NCBI GenBank assembly: GCA_023333565.1
Contig: JAJKFH010001792.1
Location: forward strand, 248,001-312,000
DNA: 64,000 nt
Direction: 5' to 3'
DNA from: Puffinus mauretanicus
Taxonomy: Eukaryota > Chordata > Aves > Procellariiformes > Procellariidae
Positions 39,449 to 55,480 of the stretch are shown here, one piece after another. Positions within the stretch are counted from its first letter, which is position 1. Every line of letters starts with the position of its first letter. A program made the position numbers and the translations under genes. The notes below the pieces were generated by a model that was given only the letters and a program-made list of their open reading frames with translations, made no database searches and was not told the DNA's origin.

Positions 39449-39779
39449 GATTTATGATCCCGAGGAAACCAAATCTTTTAATAACTCAATTATCAGATAA
39501 ACGTCTGAGGTGCCCCGCCAACACAAGTAGTCAGGCTGGGAAAGTGCAGGGGAGCAGGAAAATGCCTTCCAGCAGGAGGCTGAGTTTAGTTTTGGGGGGA
39601 CCTCAGTCCTCAGTACTGACAGGAGCCACCGAGCAACGGATATTCCCTTCTGGGACCAGCACTAGGCTAGGGGAAAGAACAGCATGGATATACTCCTATG
39701 CCATGTTTTCTCCCTGTTTGCATTTAAATCAGAAACCTTGTGGATTTTTGTCTCCGTACTTTGGGGAGCAAATGGGGGG

Positions 39780-39832
39780 CATCCCACTGAAATCAATGGG
39801 AATTTTACATTTGGCTTTATTTCACTTGAGTG
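39780..39832. repeat. dispersed self-complementary repeat, copy C
   Basis: 'catcccactgaaatcaatgg' then 'gaattttacatttggcttta' and 'tttcacttgagtgaag': the CACTGAAATCAATGGGAATTTT core is the clearest in the window. A block 'gcagcaggatcaggccc' about 150 bp to the right (39987-40003) resembles the outer end expected for such elements. The family name is uncertain. Confidence 0.5.
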
Positions 39833-41283
39833 AAGCGCAGCCTGGCATTTGCAATCTGTCTCTTCCAGGTAGAAGGCACAAGGGGCAGATCCAAAGTTGC
39901 CAGGAATCAACTGAAACTCTTCCCTCAACCTTCTTAAGATTTAGGTCCTGGTCCAGGTGACCAAACCTGTGCCTAGGGGAGATTTCAGCAGCAGGATCAG
40001 GCCCTCACACATGTGTGAGCACGTGCACATGTGTGTTCAGGTCTTTCCCCAAGAAGTTGCAAGTGGTTTTCTCTCTCATTAACTCACAATGGTGGTGGGA
40101 TACTGTCTTCTGCAGTTAAAAGGAACATGCCAACATCCCCCCAAAGACAAGGAAGGACCATCCCTGACATCCCCCCACAGCCTTCAGCTGGAAGCTCTGG
40201 AGTGGCAGGGAGCAGGTCCCCGTGTCCTTACGTGTGCAGCTGGGGAGGTGGAAGACTGAGAGCTAACTTGGGGTCTCCCCACACCCAGGAGCCCCACTGG
40301 GCTGGGTGATGCTGAAGCCCATGGGCTTTTTGCAGAGGGTGGGCAAAGCAACGTTCAACACCTTGTGCTCTACTTCAATAAACAGAATGTTCTCGGCAGG
40401 CAGAGAAGGGAGATGTGCTTTCAGGTGGTGCCATTCATTCCTCCCCAGATACACACACAAGCACCCCTGCCCTTTCCTGCGCATCACTGCTGGGACATGC
40501 CCTGCACTGCAGCTTGGATTGTCCTTCCCCAGGGACCTGCTGAAATTGGGGGTGGTTGGCAAGGGGTAGGCTTTGGAGGACCAGGGGCTGTCTGGGGGCT
40601 GCTTTCAATCTGGGGGTCCCCAACCTACCAGTGGGGGATCCATGAGACCTACATCACCCAGGGATCCACACCTCCTCTGGTGACATCCCCAGGGGCATGC
40701 CAACTACCAAACCCACTGCCAGGGACCTGCCAGGGTTGAAGACTACCTCCAACTCATCCCAGCAGTCCATGGAGAAGGCTGGCTGCCTCAGTTTCCCCCT
40801 TTTCTCACGTGAGATTCCCCACAGCGCTCTGCCCCGGAAGAACCAAAAGTACATGAATGAGGAGCAGCTCCAGAGGGGTCAGTGCTCCTTGGGGCTGGAG
40901 GATTCCTGGGTTTCTATTGCCACACACATGTCCAACTCACAGATAGGGAACAAGAGCCGAGACCTTCGCTTGCTGCACGAAGATTTGAAAAACAGAACAG
41001 GCCCTCAGCTGCAGCCATTTCTCACAGAGCTAAAGACACTAAGGGTGACAATCAAGAGGCTCATTTGCTTTTTTTGTTTTAAGAACATTTTGTTGGGGGA
41101 TGTGGAGAGTATTGCTGAATTATTTGTCCCTCACCATCCACTTGGGGAGGTATCTAGAAACTAAAACAAGGCTAAGGCTTCTCTTTTGTGTCTCTCTCTC
41201 CTGTTTCTGAGTTCAGGTGTGCTTGCTTGGGTGGGTGGGATTGAGAGCTGCAGCTTTAACAGGGATCCTGGGGGTGGGACTGA

Positions 41284-41316
41284 CCCCACTGGAGTTTTGC
41301 CAGTGACTCCAGGAGA
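41284..41316. repeat. dispersed self-complementary repeat, partial copy
   Basis: 'cccactggagttttgccagt' followed by 'gactccaggag' gives a short inverted repeat (CTGGAG...CTCCAG) around the same TTTTGCC centre as the other copies, but with diverged arms. Confidence 0.35.
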
Positions 41317-41487
41317 TTTACCCACACCCAGTAACTGTTCTGACATAAGCAAAAAGATGTGTTAGTGCACGAACCCTACCCCACTGAGAAACACATGCAA
41401 TTACCCAATACGGCAGAATCCAAACAGAAATTCATATCCTTACACTTCAACATTATTTTTACCATAGAAGACAAAGAAATGTATGTT

Positions 41488-41497
41488 AAAAAAAAAA

Positions 41498-41549
<52 letters not shown>

Positions 41550-41551
41550 AA
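41488..41551 (+). repeat. (GAAA)13 microsatellite
   Basis: A run of 12 A is followed by thirteen GAAA units in perfect register. Read on the TFAP2B strand it is (TTTC)n. It lies in the probable 3' UTR and is a length-variable site. Confidence 0.95.
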
Positions 41552-42475
41552 TCAGACTTCCCCTCCACCTCCCCCAAATCATATGCATAAGACATCCTGT
41601 CACACACCAAACCACCGAGAAAAACATTGGGGTTAAGAAGTTTTTTTCCCCCCTACCACACCGACTTGTTCTAAAGCAAGAGTCACAAGACATTTCTTTT
41701 TTAAAAGCTTTCTAAGAGAAACAGATTTCCTCAGACTGAGCTCAGAAATCAGGATATTCCCTGGCAAGCCCTCCCCTCTCCCATCACGAGGAACCAGCTC
41801 ACATGGCAACCCTTTCCTCCCTGGGTACAAGACCCTAGTGCCAAGCAAGTGCGGTAACATTCAACACAGCTCTTAGTTTCTTTGCAATGTTACACCTTGA
41901 TTTCAACTTATATTTTTATCTCATTCAAATTATTCCCTTTGAGCTTCTTTAAAGAAGTGCACCTACAGAATTCGGAAACAACTGGCTTTGATTTGAAAAA
42001 GCAAAAAAAAAAAAAAAAAAAAGAAAAGTATCAGAATATCAGAATTGTGGATTTTTTTTCTCTGTACCTGATATATTGTGTAGGGATCTCTAGTCCTCTT
42101 TGAAGAAGCTCATAAGCCAAGCGGGCAAAGCTTTAGGAAACAGAAGAAAATAAAATAGTGCATACTCCTGAGAAAGAATTACATACTCATATCACTCATT
42201 TTTTGTTGCTGTTAACAATTCTTTAAAAATGGGGGAAGGTATCTCTCACACACGCTACTCAAGGAAATTAAGGACTGAAATATTGGCATAGTTAGGAATA
42301 TAAAAGTCCCTAGAGAAAAAGAGGAGATCTCAGAAAACTAAGAAATCGGATAGCACTGACATTTTACCAGACCTTACTTTCAAATTTTGCAACCCATTAT
42401 AGACAAGGCATTTTACCATCAAAGGCAAGTACTAAATTACAAAGGTATGTTTGCATGCATGAATATGTGTGGCTA

Positions 42476-42616
42476 TACACACATATTTTTATACATATAT
42501 ATGGATATATATCTCTCCATATATATATACAAACATACATAGGATACACACGCACCCCTATCAAGTTATGTGTGTGCATACGCATATGCATCCACATAAG
42601 CACACATGCGCCCATA
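42476..42616 (+). repeat. imperfect TA/CA/TGCA-rich repeat
   Basis: Alternating purine-pyrimidine DNA with repeated 'catatatatgga', 'acacatgc' and 'atacgcatatgc' words. Low-complexity; the frames through it are not genes. Confidence 0.7.
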
Positions 42617-43094
42617 CACACCTGTAAACGTTGGTAATCTAAACAGAGAGTCTGTCTAGACCAGGAAACCCAAAAAAGTTCTTAAAAAATAGAGTTAGCT
42701 AATTCGACTGAGTTACGACGACTTGAAACTTCCCATCTAATGGCACCTAATGTTAAGACGCTGCCATGAACGCAGCTCGAGCTGGCTGGTGTTGATGACT
42801 TCATTAGAGGTCTGGGCACTCGCCTCCCCTCCTTTCCTAGTCTAGACAGAACCAGGGTGGTGAGATGAGATGGGAAGAGTTGGGGGGAATGAGACGATGG
42901 GGTTGCTCAGAAAGGAAAGCTCTGGAAGATCATTTTAGCTAGGGTGGAGACAGGATGTGGTTCAAAAAAAAAAAAAAAAAGAAGAAGAATAAAATAAAAA
43001 TAATAGCAAGACAGACCGTGCAGCTCAAGAAATCAAAGCACTGACACCAAAAATGTTTCTCCGATTTCTTCCAATAAGTTATTCATTTCTTTCT

Positions 43095-43122
43095 TTTATT
43101 ATTATTATTAATTATTATTATA
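43095..43122 (+). repeat. (ATT)n microsatellite
   Basis: Eight to nine TTA/ATT units with one AATT interruption, within the probable TFAP2B 3' UTR. Confidence 0.9.
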
Positions 43123-43274
43123 TTCCCCTCCCCCCCAAATCATTATTTAAAAAATGTGAAAGAACAGAAGTGGGAAAAAAATCCTGGTGGTTGTCTTCAC
43201 ATGATCCTGGCAAGAGACTCTGAACCACTGGTCTTGCGCCATTGTGCTCCTCTGATCTTAAATTATTGTCTTTC

Positions 43275-43316
43275 TTTTATTATTATTATTATTTTTATTA
43301 TTATTATTATTATTTT
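43275..43316 (+). repeat. (ATT)n microsatellite
   Basis: About thirteen TTA/ATT units with one T-rich interruption, 160 bp past the stop codon on the TFAP2B strand. It offers several AATAA(A)-like words on the minus strand, which confuse polyadenylation-site prediction. Confidence 0.9.
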
Positions 43317-43439
43317 GTCCTACCTAATAGAATTCTTCCAAAGCCCAATCCAGTATTTTTAAAGCTAAAATTAAGATGGTTTTGTTTTAAAAGATTATCT
43401 CTCTCTTTTCTCCTTTTATTTATTTAACTTTTTTCTTTT

Positions 43440-43476
43440 CCTTTCTTTCTTTTTTTTTCCTCTCTCTCTCTCTCTC

Positions 43477-43478
<2 letters not shown>
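43440..43478 (+). repeat. (CT)n pyrimidine tract joined to the stop codon
   Basis: T-rich TTTC units followed by about nine CT units. On the TFAP2B strand this is TGA-(GA)n, so the repeat begins inside the stop codon itself. Repeat slippage here would alter the first 3' UTR bases without touching the coding region. Confidence 0.9.
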
Positions 43479-46013
<2,535 letters not shown>

Positions 46014-46035
46014 TTAACATCTCCGGGCACCGCCG

Positions 46036-46044
46036 GCCCCGGGC
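46036..46044. promoter_or_regulatory. AP-2 consensus palindrome GCCCCGGGC
   Basis: Fits GCC-NNN-GGC, the binding site of AP-2 dimers, the product of this same gene. It lies 45 bp upstream of an exon on the transcribed strand, in a CpG-rich patch. Short GC-rich matches are common, so function is speculative. Confidence 0.3.
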
Positions 46045-46314
46045 TGGGCTGGCTCCGACCTGCCGGGCACCGTGCGGCACCGGGCTGCTGCTCACCGCTC
46101 CCTCCAGGAGAGACCAGCTCTTTCGGGCCGTGTTTAGAAACCTTATGACATCCCTTAGGGACAGGCTCCAGGTTATATGTTTTCCCTCCACAAGCCCTAT
46201 TTTGGGGGCAGAAGCAACTTTACGGGACAGATTGTCAGCTGATGAGATTTGTCTTTGCTACAACGCACTTGTGGTGGTACGTACCCACGCAGCTGATTGT
46301 GCAGAACCGTGGGA

Positions 46315-46373
46315 AAAGTACACACACATATACATACACACACACATAACATACACGCGCACACACACACACT
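46315..46373 (+). repeat. (CA)n microsatellite
   Basis: Imperfect CA/ACAT dinucleotide array inside the intron. Confidence 0.9.
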
Positions 46374-47139
46374 TTCAAATGAACTGGGCCAAAAAAAAAA
46401 AGCGAGGGGAAACTTAAATCCCGAAAGACAGAAAGATCCAAACTTCCCTTAGAGCAAAGAAACCATTCCTGTTTCAATACACGAGAACACTGTCCAAAAT
46501 TTTACAGATGTGGACATAATGTTAATATTAATGTCAATTCTTTGTGGGACGTTATATACACACTTGTTTATACACGCACAGACAGCACTGGCAGCATTAT
46601 CACAATTATCGCCACATCTGTAAAATGATGGCGATAACTGCATTTCGTCCGATGGAAATTATTAATCTGCTTTCTTAACTGACCATCATGCAACAGGAAC
46701 TCCTCTCTGCCCGGTAGAAGGATAGCAACTAATGGCAACCTTTTCTGTGAAAAATAATAATTATTCTAACTCTAATTCTAATTGTCACTTTTCCTGCCTG
46801 CCTGGTTTCAGGTTTCTTGCCTCCAGAGGTTCGTGTCATCCAACTCCTACTGATGTACTTTATTCCACAAGAAGAAGACAGTAGCTGAAGAAAGGAGGAA
46901 AAGAGGAAGAAAAAAAAAAAAACCTCCGACTCTAGGGGGATTCCACCAGATTATAGCTCAGCCCCTCTAGAATAAAGCATTAAACCCTTTAAAGCACCGC
47001 CTGAGGGACCAGGGGGAAGATTTCCAACACGCAAACCAGATATGTCTAATAACTCCGGGACCATATTATTTTTAACGATCAAGAGTTGCTTTCCAACGTC
47101 ATCTTCTGCTTTCCAAGGCTTCTCGCTAATCACCAAACC

Positions 47140-47290
47140 GCTTAACGAAAGCGAGGGCACCCGGCGGAGCCCGGGGAGTCCCCGCCGCCGTCACCCCGCG
47201 CCGGGCAGGGTCCCCCCGGGCACCGCTCGGGTAATCCCGGCCGGGACTGGCCGGAGCGTTTCTGCTCCGGGCGATACAATAGCAGCAACG
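47140..47290. promoter_or_regulatory. short intronic CpG cluster
   Basis: Roughly 150 bp with about twenty CpG dinucleotides ('cccggcggagcccggggag', 'ccccgccgccgtcaccccg', 'cccggccgggactggccgg') in a locus otherwise much poorer in CpG. It is shorter than formal island criteria. It could mark an intragenic promoter or enhancer or a Polycomb-recruiting patch; no TATA box or exon is evident. Confidence 0.45.
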
Positions 47291-48342
47291 CTAAAGCCTG
47301 GCTGGTGGCAGAAAAGAAGATAAATCTCCATCCAGCAGGTGCAGCTTCTTCCAAAAGGAGGGAGCTCTCTCAAGATAAACTGTTGATTTGTAAGGAAATC
47401 AGGGGAGAGGAGGGTAACGTACACCTTACTGCACACTTGACACATTTTAGCATCACTATATAACCGCGCAAGGTTTTGAACCTCAAGCCAGCTTCGGGGA
47501 GAGGCTGATTCTGCTGTGAGCAGGGTGCACCGGGTTTCACACACGCAGGGGGGGTGAAGCTGCACTAACCCCACTGCTAAAGGGCAGTTGTCACACCCGA
47601 AATGCTTCACGTCTCCTATAGCGCGACCCTATATCCGTAACCTCCTCTGCGCTTTGCACACTAGGCGTAACCTATATGCGGGTACCAGGAGGAGCTCGTT
47701 TCTATCAGCCCCCGTCTTTTTGCGAGCCTGCCTTCAGCTCTGCATGCGGTAAGGTCTTATCGCTCACATAACTCAATCAAAAGAGTTGAAAAGTTAATAT
47801 CTAGCACAAATGTTTATGCATGCTTATATGCAGAAGAGATAAGTGGATTATTTATACGCCTCTCGGTGTGTATGTGTAATGCAGATACATATAATTCATA
47901 ATTGCATCCATACTATTCCGGTTATGTTTTTTGGAGAAGGTCCAACTTCTCTTAGCATAAACACACACATATCCTAAACATATTAGTGGCTCTAAATTTT
48001 GCTTTTCAATACAGTAACAACAAATCAAAGAAACACGCCGAACACCAAAATGACTTGAAATGAGGTGAAACTTCAGTGCTCCCTTCCCTCTCTCCTTCCT
48101 CAGGAATAGCTTGTCTCTTTGTTCACTTCTAGCCACCTTAAGGTAAACAGCGCTCTGCGACTCTTCAATTGCTCTGATTTCTTTAAAAAAAAAAAAAAAA
48201 ATTCTGTATTATTTTTCCTCACTGAGCGTCCTGTAGTGGCCATAAATAAGCTCGGGAGGAGCGAATTAACGGGAGGATGGAGCAGACGTGGGGTCGGAGA
48301 GCACAGGCTGGAAATGAATAGCAATGAGGAATGGGACTGCCC

Positions 48343-48405
48343 TGCAGAGTCACACACATATACGCACATGTATACACACACATGTATACACACATACACA
48401 CACAA
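48343..48405 (+). repeat. CA/TA imperfect repeat
   Basis: 'cacacacatatacgcacatg' and 'tatacacacacatgtataca' units in tandem. Low-complexity intronic sequence. Confidence 0.9.
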
Positions 48406-48576
48406 CCTCATTCTTGCCACCAAGAGGGATGAATGACCCTCCAGCCAGTGACTTCATTTTTGGGGATGGGATCCTCAGCCGTGCCGGTGTTCATCCAACC
48501 CGCCCTGGATTTCACCTCTGCAAGGTTTTCCCACCTGATCCCGAAAGTTGTTTCTTTCTTTCTTTTTTTTTTTTTA

Positions 48577-51310
<2,734 letters not shown>

Positions 51311-51530
51311 CTTCTAAGTACTCCTCCTAGGAGGGATGCATTCAGACACTCTGGAGGAGAAAGGCGTCTTTGAACTTCTCCCACAGTTACTTTATACTTT
51401 GAAGTTGAACTAAGCAAAGACAAGCGGCCAGGTACAGAGCAAAACACCTCTCCGGTGTTGACTGAAATTCCACCCAGGAAGCCATCTTTATTCATCATCA
51501 AAGAAGTAACAGATTTTGGAGGAACCGGAA
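51311..51530 (-). CDS. TFAP2B: TFAP2B exon (start of DNA-binding domain)
   Basis: A 220-bp exon encoding (V)[59 protein letters not shown] and [14 protein letters not shown]. The [20 protein letters not shown] block opens the AP-2 DNA-binding region. Its arginine matches the human R225 residue mutated in Char syndrome, and it is intact. On the minus strand the acceptor is 'tttctccag' and the donor 'gtaagagg'. The exon begins with TT, completing a GTT valine codon, and ends with AG of an arginine codon. The family-specific [14 protein letters not shown] signature is complete. Confidence 0.97.
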
Positions 51531-52439
51531 CTGGAGAAAGAAAAGGGGAAGAGGGGAGAGAGAAACCATCATGCCACGAAGGAGTACAGGATAACCACAG
51601 TCTCTCTGACATGCACAGAACAGCAAAATGAAAGGGAATTTTGAATCTCTGGCTACCTCCAGCAACCTAAAGGGTGCTGCTCCCCCAACCTCTAGTAAAC
51701 TGCTCCATGAATGATGGATGGAGAGAAGGGTGGTGCAGTACAGCCTCTATGCAGGGTTTGATCATTGGGAAATAAAATACATATTGGCAAGCACCTGGCA
51801 ACTTTCGGGTTTGAGCCTGTGTCTCACCCAGAGCCCCCCGATGCCTTTTGTACAACGGACAGCGCCTTTCTGGAGGGGAAAAAAAAAGGAAAATTTACTT
51901 TTTTTTGCTAATGTTTCCATTACTGCTAAGCTGAGCCAGGAATAAATTCACTACACGAAGGGAATTGCTGTCTTAAATAAGTATCAAGGCTGGAGGACAC
52001 AGCAACCAGAAGACAGCTCTGTTATTGCTTTGTGTTTTTATTAAGTCTGGTTTATGAAATAAAAGGAGTCTTTTCCTTCAGAAAAATGAACACCAGCAAA
52101 AAAAAAAAATCTGGTCTAACCACGGCGTTCGCCACCTTGATCATATTGTGCTGTCCGTGAAGTAGTAGGAACTCTCCCGCCCCTAAATAAAGCTGTTCTA
52201 GTTACTGTAACACATATTTAAAGGAAGTTATGGGGAAAAAAGAATCAAAACAGAACAATAAAGCGAAACTAAACAAAATAAATACATCTTATTCTGTCCA
52301 CGGTAAAACGAAATACTTCTTTTCTCTGAGAAACTAGTGAGGTTATTTTAAGAGTAACCGAGGGGATTATAACAAACAAATTCCTATAATAACAACCAGA
52401 CACGCTCAGAAATAAACAAACAGCAAAAAGGCTAAACAA

Positions 52440-52720
52440 AAAATGAGAGCAATTCCCCCGTGACATGAATTTTGTTTACAAATGAACTTAAATAGCTCCC
52501 TCATAATTGTGTGTAACTGGTATGATTTACAGCAGGTGCTCTAATCAATCAACCAATCACTTTAATTTATAGGGAGCCTCGCTGCATTTTCCCAGTTGTT
52601 TCATTTCTGCAAGTAATTGATAACAAACCGTACTTAAGGTATGTTTTATGCAGGAGTTAATAAGAGCTGACAGCTGCTACTGCTGCTTCCTCTCGGAATC
52701 GAGGCAACACGCCTTTCCTT
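52440..52720. promoter_or_regulatory. candidate intronic enhancer / conserved element
   Basis: Complex, repeat-free sequence with an E-box CAGGTG at 52533-52538, tandem 'ctaatcaatcaaccaatcac' TALE/homeodomain-like words, 'ctttaatttatag', 'gcaagtaattgataac' and 'agctgacagctgctactgct' (TGACAG plus CAGCTG E-box). The density of developmental factor words in an intron of a developmental regulator suggests an enhancer. This is inference by eye. Confidence 0.35.
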
Positions 52721-54659
52721 ATAGAAAATATAGGCTGAAATTGGGGGTTTGCTGGTGGTAGAGTCCGGGCATGTTTCAGAGGAGAAGACTAATTGATTAC
52801 ACACCCTCGTCGAGCAGATACTACTTCACAGTCTCCCGTTTCCACTCAATCAATTGCAAAACCAATTCGGCAAATAATAGGGTTCTATTATGCACATATG
52901 CCAGCTATTTAGGTAGTTATAATACATGTCAGTTAAGTCATAAAAACCCTGTTTATTTGCAACATATCTGGAGAATCAAACCATTAGGGTTGAGGGGATA
53001 TTTAAGTCGTCTGGAGCTGCTAAACAATAAGATCGGGTATCCTAATATATTACCAAGTGCTAACTACTGGGCAATTGCCAATTTTATAACCTCAGTGTAT
53101 GGAATAGACACAACCGTGTTTCACTGTTTTTATTACAGATCATTTCCTACTGCCAGACCAGACCCCCACAATAAAATCTCTATAACAGCTAAAAACCAAA
53201 AGGCATGTCGATTTTAGATATACATATTGCTTCATATGCCTTGTATATAGTCTCCAGTATAAACAAATTATTTTGAGTGGCTTTACTCCAGGGAATCGGA
53301 AAGTGAAATGGATTCCTATTTCTCTATTATTTTTAGTTAGGCTTTTTAGGCAGCTCATAAAGGCGGTTTCAAATAGTTTGAGAACGGCACAGAAACAGTT
53401 ATAAAAGAGTTAGAGGCCCGCTCCTGCTTTCGTTGCTATTAATAGGATTTTTGCCATTGATTCTATAGGAGGGGACTCGTTTGGGGTGTCAGAGGTAGTA
53501 CTGGCAGACAAAAAAAAAGTCTCTCTCTCTCTCTCTCCTCCCACTATACATAGATATATGACTTATTTAATGCACGATGTTCTGCAACGTCATTCGAGTG
53601 AAGCGTCAAGAAAAAGTTAAAAAAAAAAAAAAAAAAAAAGAGTTAGATTAAAGCAGTGCCACCAGACAGATTTTCATGACTGGCATTTTTTTCTTCGGAC
53701 AAACACACGGGCTCAGCGGTTCGAGTACACCTTTACAGTGGCTATATTTAGTGACCAGTTTATCAGGTCACTGTCCAGTGAACTGAGAAATTAAACAAGA
53801 GGCAGCAATTCCACGACCATCTGATCTTAGTCCAAACTCACTAAAGAGAGAGGGACCCGTGCAACGCTTAAATGTACCTCACCCCACTCGCTTTGGCCTT
53901 TTGGAGCACTCATTACATTAGTTAACCTTTGAAATATGGATTTTCACGTGCTCAGTATTTCCCCCCCCCCCCTTGCAAATTGCTTTTGGGAAGCAGGCTG
54001 GCTCCCTTCCCAGCTATGCTGAGAGCTCCTCAGCTTTTGTTCCTACCACTGCCTCCTCGAAAAGGACCGTATAAGCATACCCATCAGTTGGAGCCTAATA
54101 ACTCTAAACCCATTTTAGAGGCTTACCAGGCGGTGTAAGCATATCTATTGCAATTTCATAGCTTCAGAGAGATGTATTCTATCTAGACTCTATATCTTCT
54201 GTAAATTACCTAATGCTGCCTCAAAAAAGTGTTTGCCATGGAATGAATTATCTCTATCTATATCATATCTATATGTTTATCATGGCTATAGCTTTCCAGA
54301 TATAGCCCAGGCATTACCAGAGATAATATCACGTGGAGGTTTTAGTGGGTGAAGAGATATACACGTCCGTGTGTGCAGCTGCATGTGTCAAATCCCTGCG
54401 TGTATGTAAATAAACTGTAAGGCACAGTATATTTTTAGTCGTTGTCAACTTTCCCAGTTGGTTAGGGATTGCCATAACTGTTGTAATAATACAGAACAAC
54501 ACACACAGATATACGCAGCGTCCCCACCACTTCTGCTGTAACTTTACCCCATTTAGTTCTTGTTATTCCCAGCAGAAACTATTCGATTTTCTTTCATTCC
54601 CAAACTCTATTTGTTGTGTGTACGTAAGCATTCCCAAATACATAATTCCCCCTTCCCAA

Positions 54660-54778
54660 ATCTCTGCCTTCTCTCTTTATTTCTGTCCCTTTCTCCTTTA
54701 TCTCTCTTTTTTCTCTACTTCTTTCTTCTTTTCTATCCCTTTTTTTCTCTCTTTCTTTCTCTCTTTCTCTTCCTGTGG
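54660..54778 (+). repeat. polypyrimidine (TC/TTC-rich) tract
   Basis: About 120 bp of almost pure pyrimidines (TCTCTTT, TTTCTTC, CCCTTTTT units). The frames reading Ser/Leu/Phe or Arg/Glu/Lys across it are artefacts. Confidence 0.9.
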
Positions 54779-55199
54779 TTACTTCCAGCCTCTTTGTCAT
54801 TTCTCCCCCTTCCATTTCTCTTCAGCTTATCAATAAACCGGGAGAGCAACAGTAGCCGCTTGATTTGTTAGTAATTATAAGCATACTGTTCCTGCAAACG
54901 GGATCTCTAGATGAGTGAGATCGCTTTAAAACGACAGCAGGAAATGGTGGGGAAATGGAGCATGGCGAAACTCAGCGTGAAGCTTTCAGTTCTTTACATG
55001 TTTACAATTTTCTGTGCATACATTAAGTCTTAGGGTTTGGGTTGTTTTTTTTTTTTTTCCGTGGTGGTGGTGGTTCTCTGTTGGGTTGCTCTCCACAAAC
55101 GGGTGAAAAGGCGCACAAATAAACACGGACAAGAGGAAATGGAAATAAAAGGGCATTTCAGCAACACTAAAAATGAACAAATAGATAGAATTACGTCTT

Positions 55200-55480
55200 G
55201 AAAATAGCTGAGTAACGAGGCTTTAAGCTACCGATATCGTTGCAATAATCCCGGTGAATAATATGACAGTCGATCAGTCAATCAATCAATTAATCAGAAC
55301 AAATATTTCTTATATTTATTACTAACAAACATCATGGACAAACTTATTACTAATCAGCTGTCAAACTGCCTTCAAATCTTTTTATCTGCCTACTGGGCCT
55401 GAAATGAGTAAAAAGTTCTTTGTCCATTATAACAGAACTTTGCTGTTAATGATGATTGGGTCTGACTTTGTAGCCAAACC
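55200..55480. promoter_or_regulatory. candidate intronic enhancer / conserved element
   Basis: Contains 'aatatgacagtcgatcagtc' (TGACAG, MEIS-like), the tandem 'aatcaatcaattaatcag', 'ttacttactaa'-like AT words and 'taatcagctgtcaaactgcc'. Complex composition and clustered homeodomain/TALE words in a repeat-free region. Not tested for conservation. Confidence 0.33.

Larger units (their letters stand above)
37870..43476 (-). other. TFAP2B: probable TFAP2B 3' untranslated region
   Basis: The stop codon is at 43477-43479, and TFAP2B mRNAs are known to carry a 3' UTR of several kilobases. On the minus strand, AATAAA hexamers occur at 39443-39448, 37989-37994 and 37888-37893. The distal part (38430-38475) has a TTATTTAT AU-rich stretch and a TGTAAATA Pumilio-type motif, features expected of a regulated 3' UTR. 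No splice sites or coding frames are needed. It contains a GAAA microsatellite, TTA repeats and dispersed-repeat copies, so the true end could be nearer. The extent is inferred; RNA data would decide it. Confidence 0.45.

Noticed and set aside
39454..39960. 168-codon frame on the plus strand
   Set aside because: Covers a dispersed non-coding repeat and is antisense to the probable 3' UTR. No recognisable domain.
40697..41164. 155-codon frame on the plus strand
   Set aside because: No family resemblance and no splice or promoter context; antisense to the probable 3' UTR.
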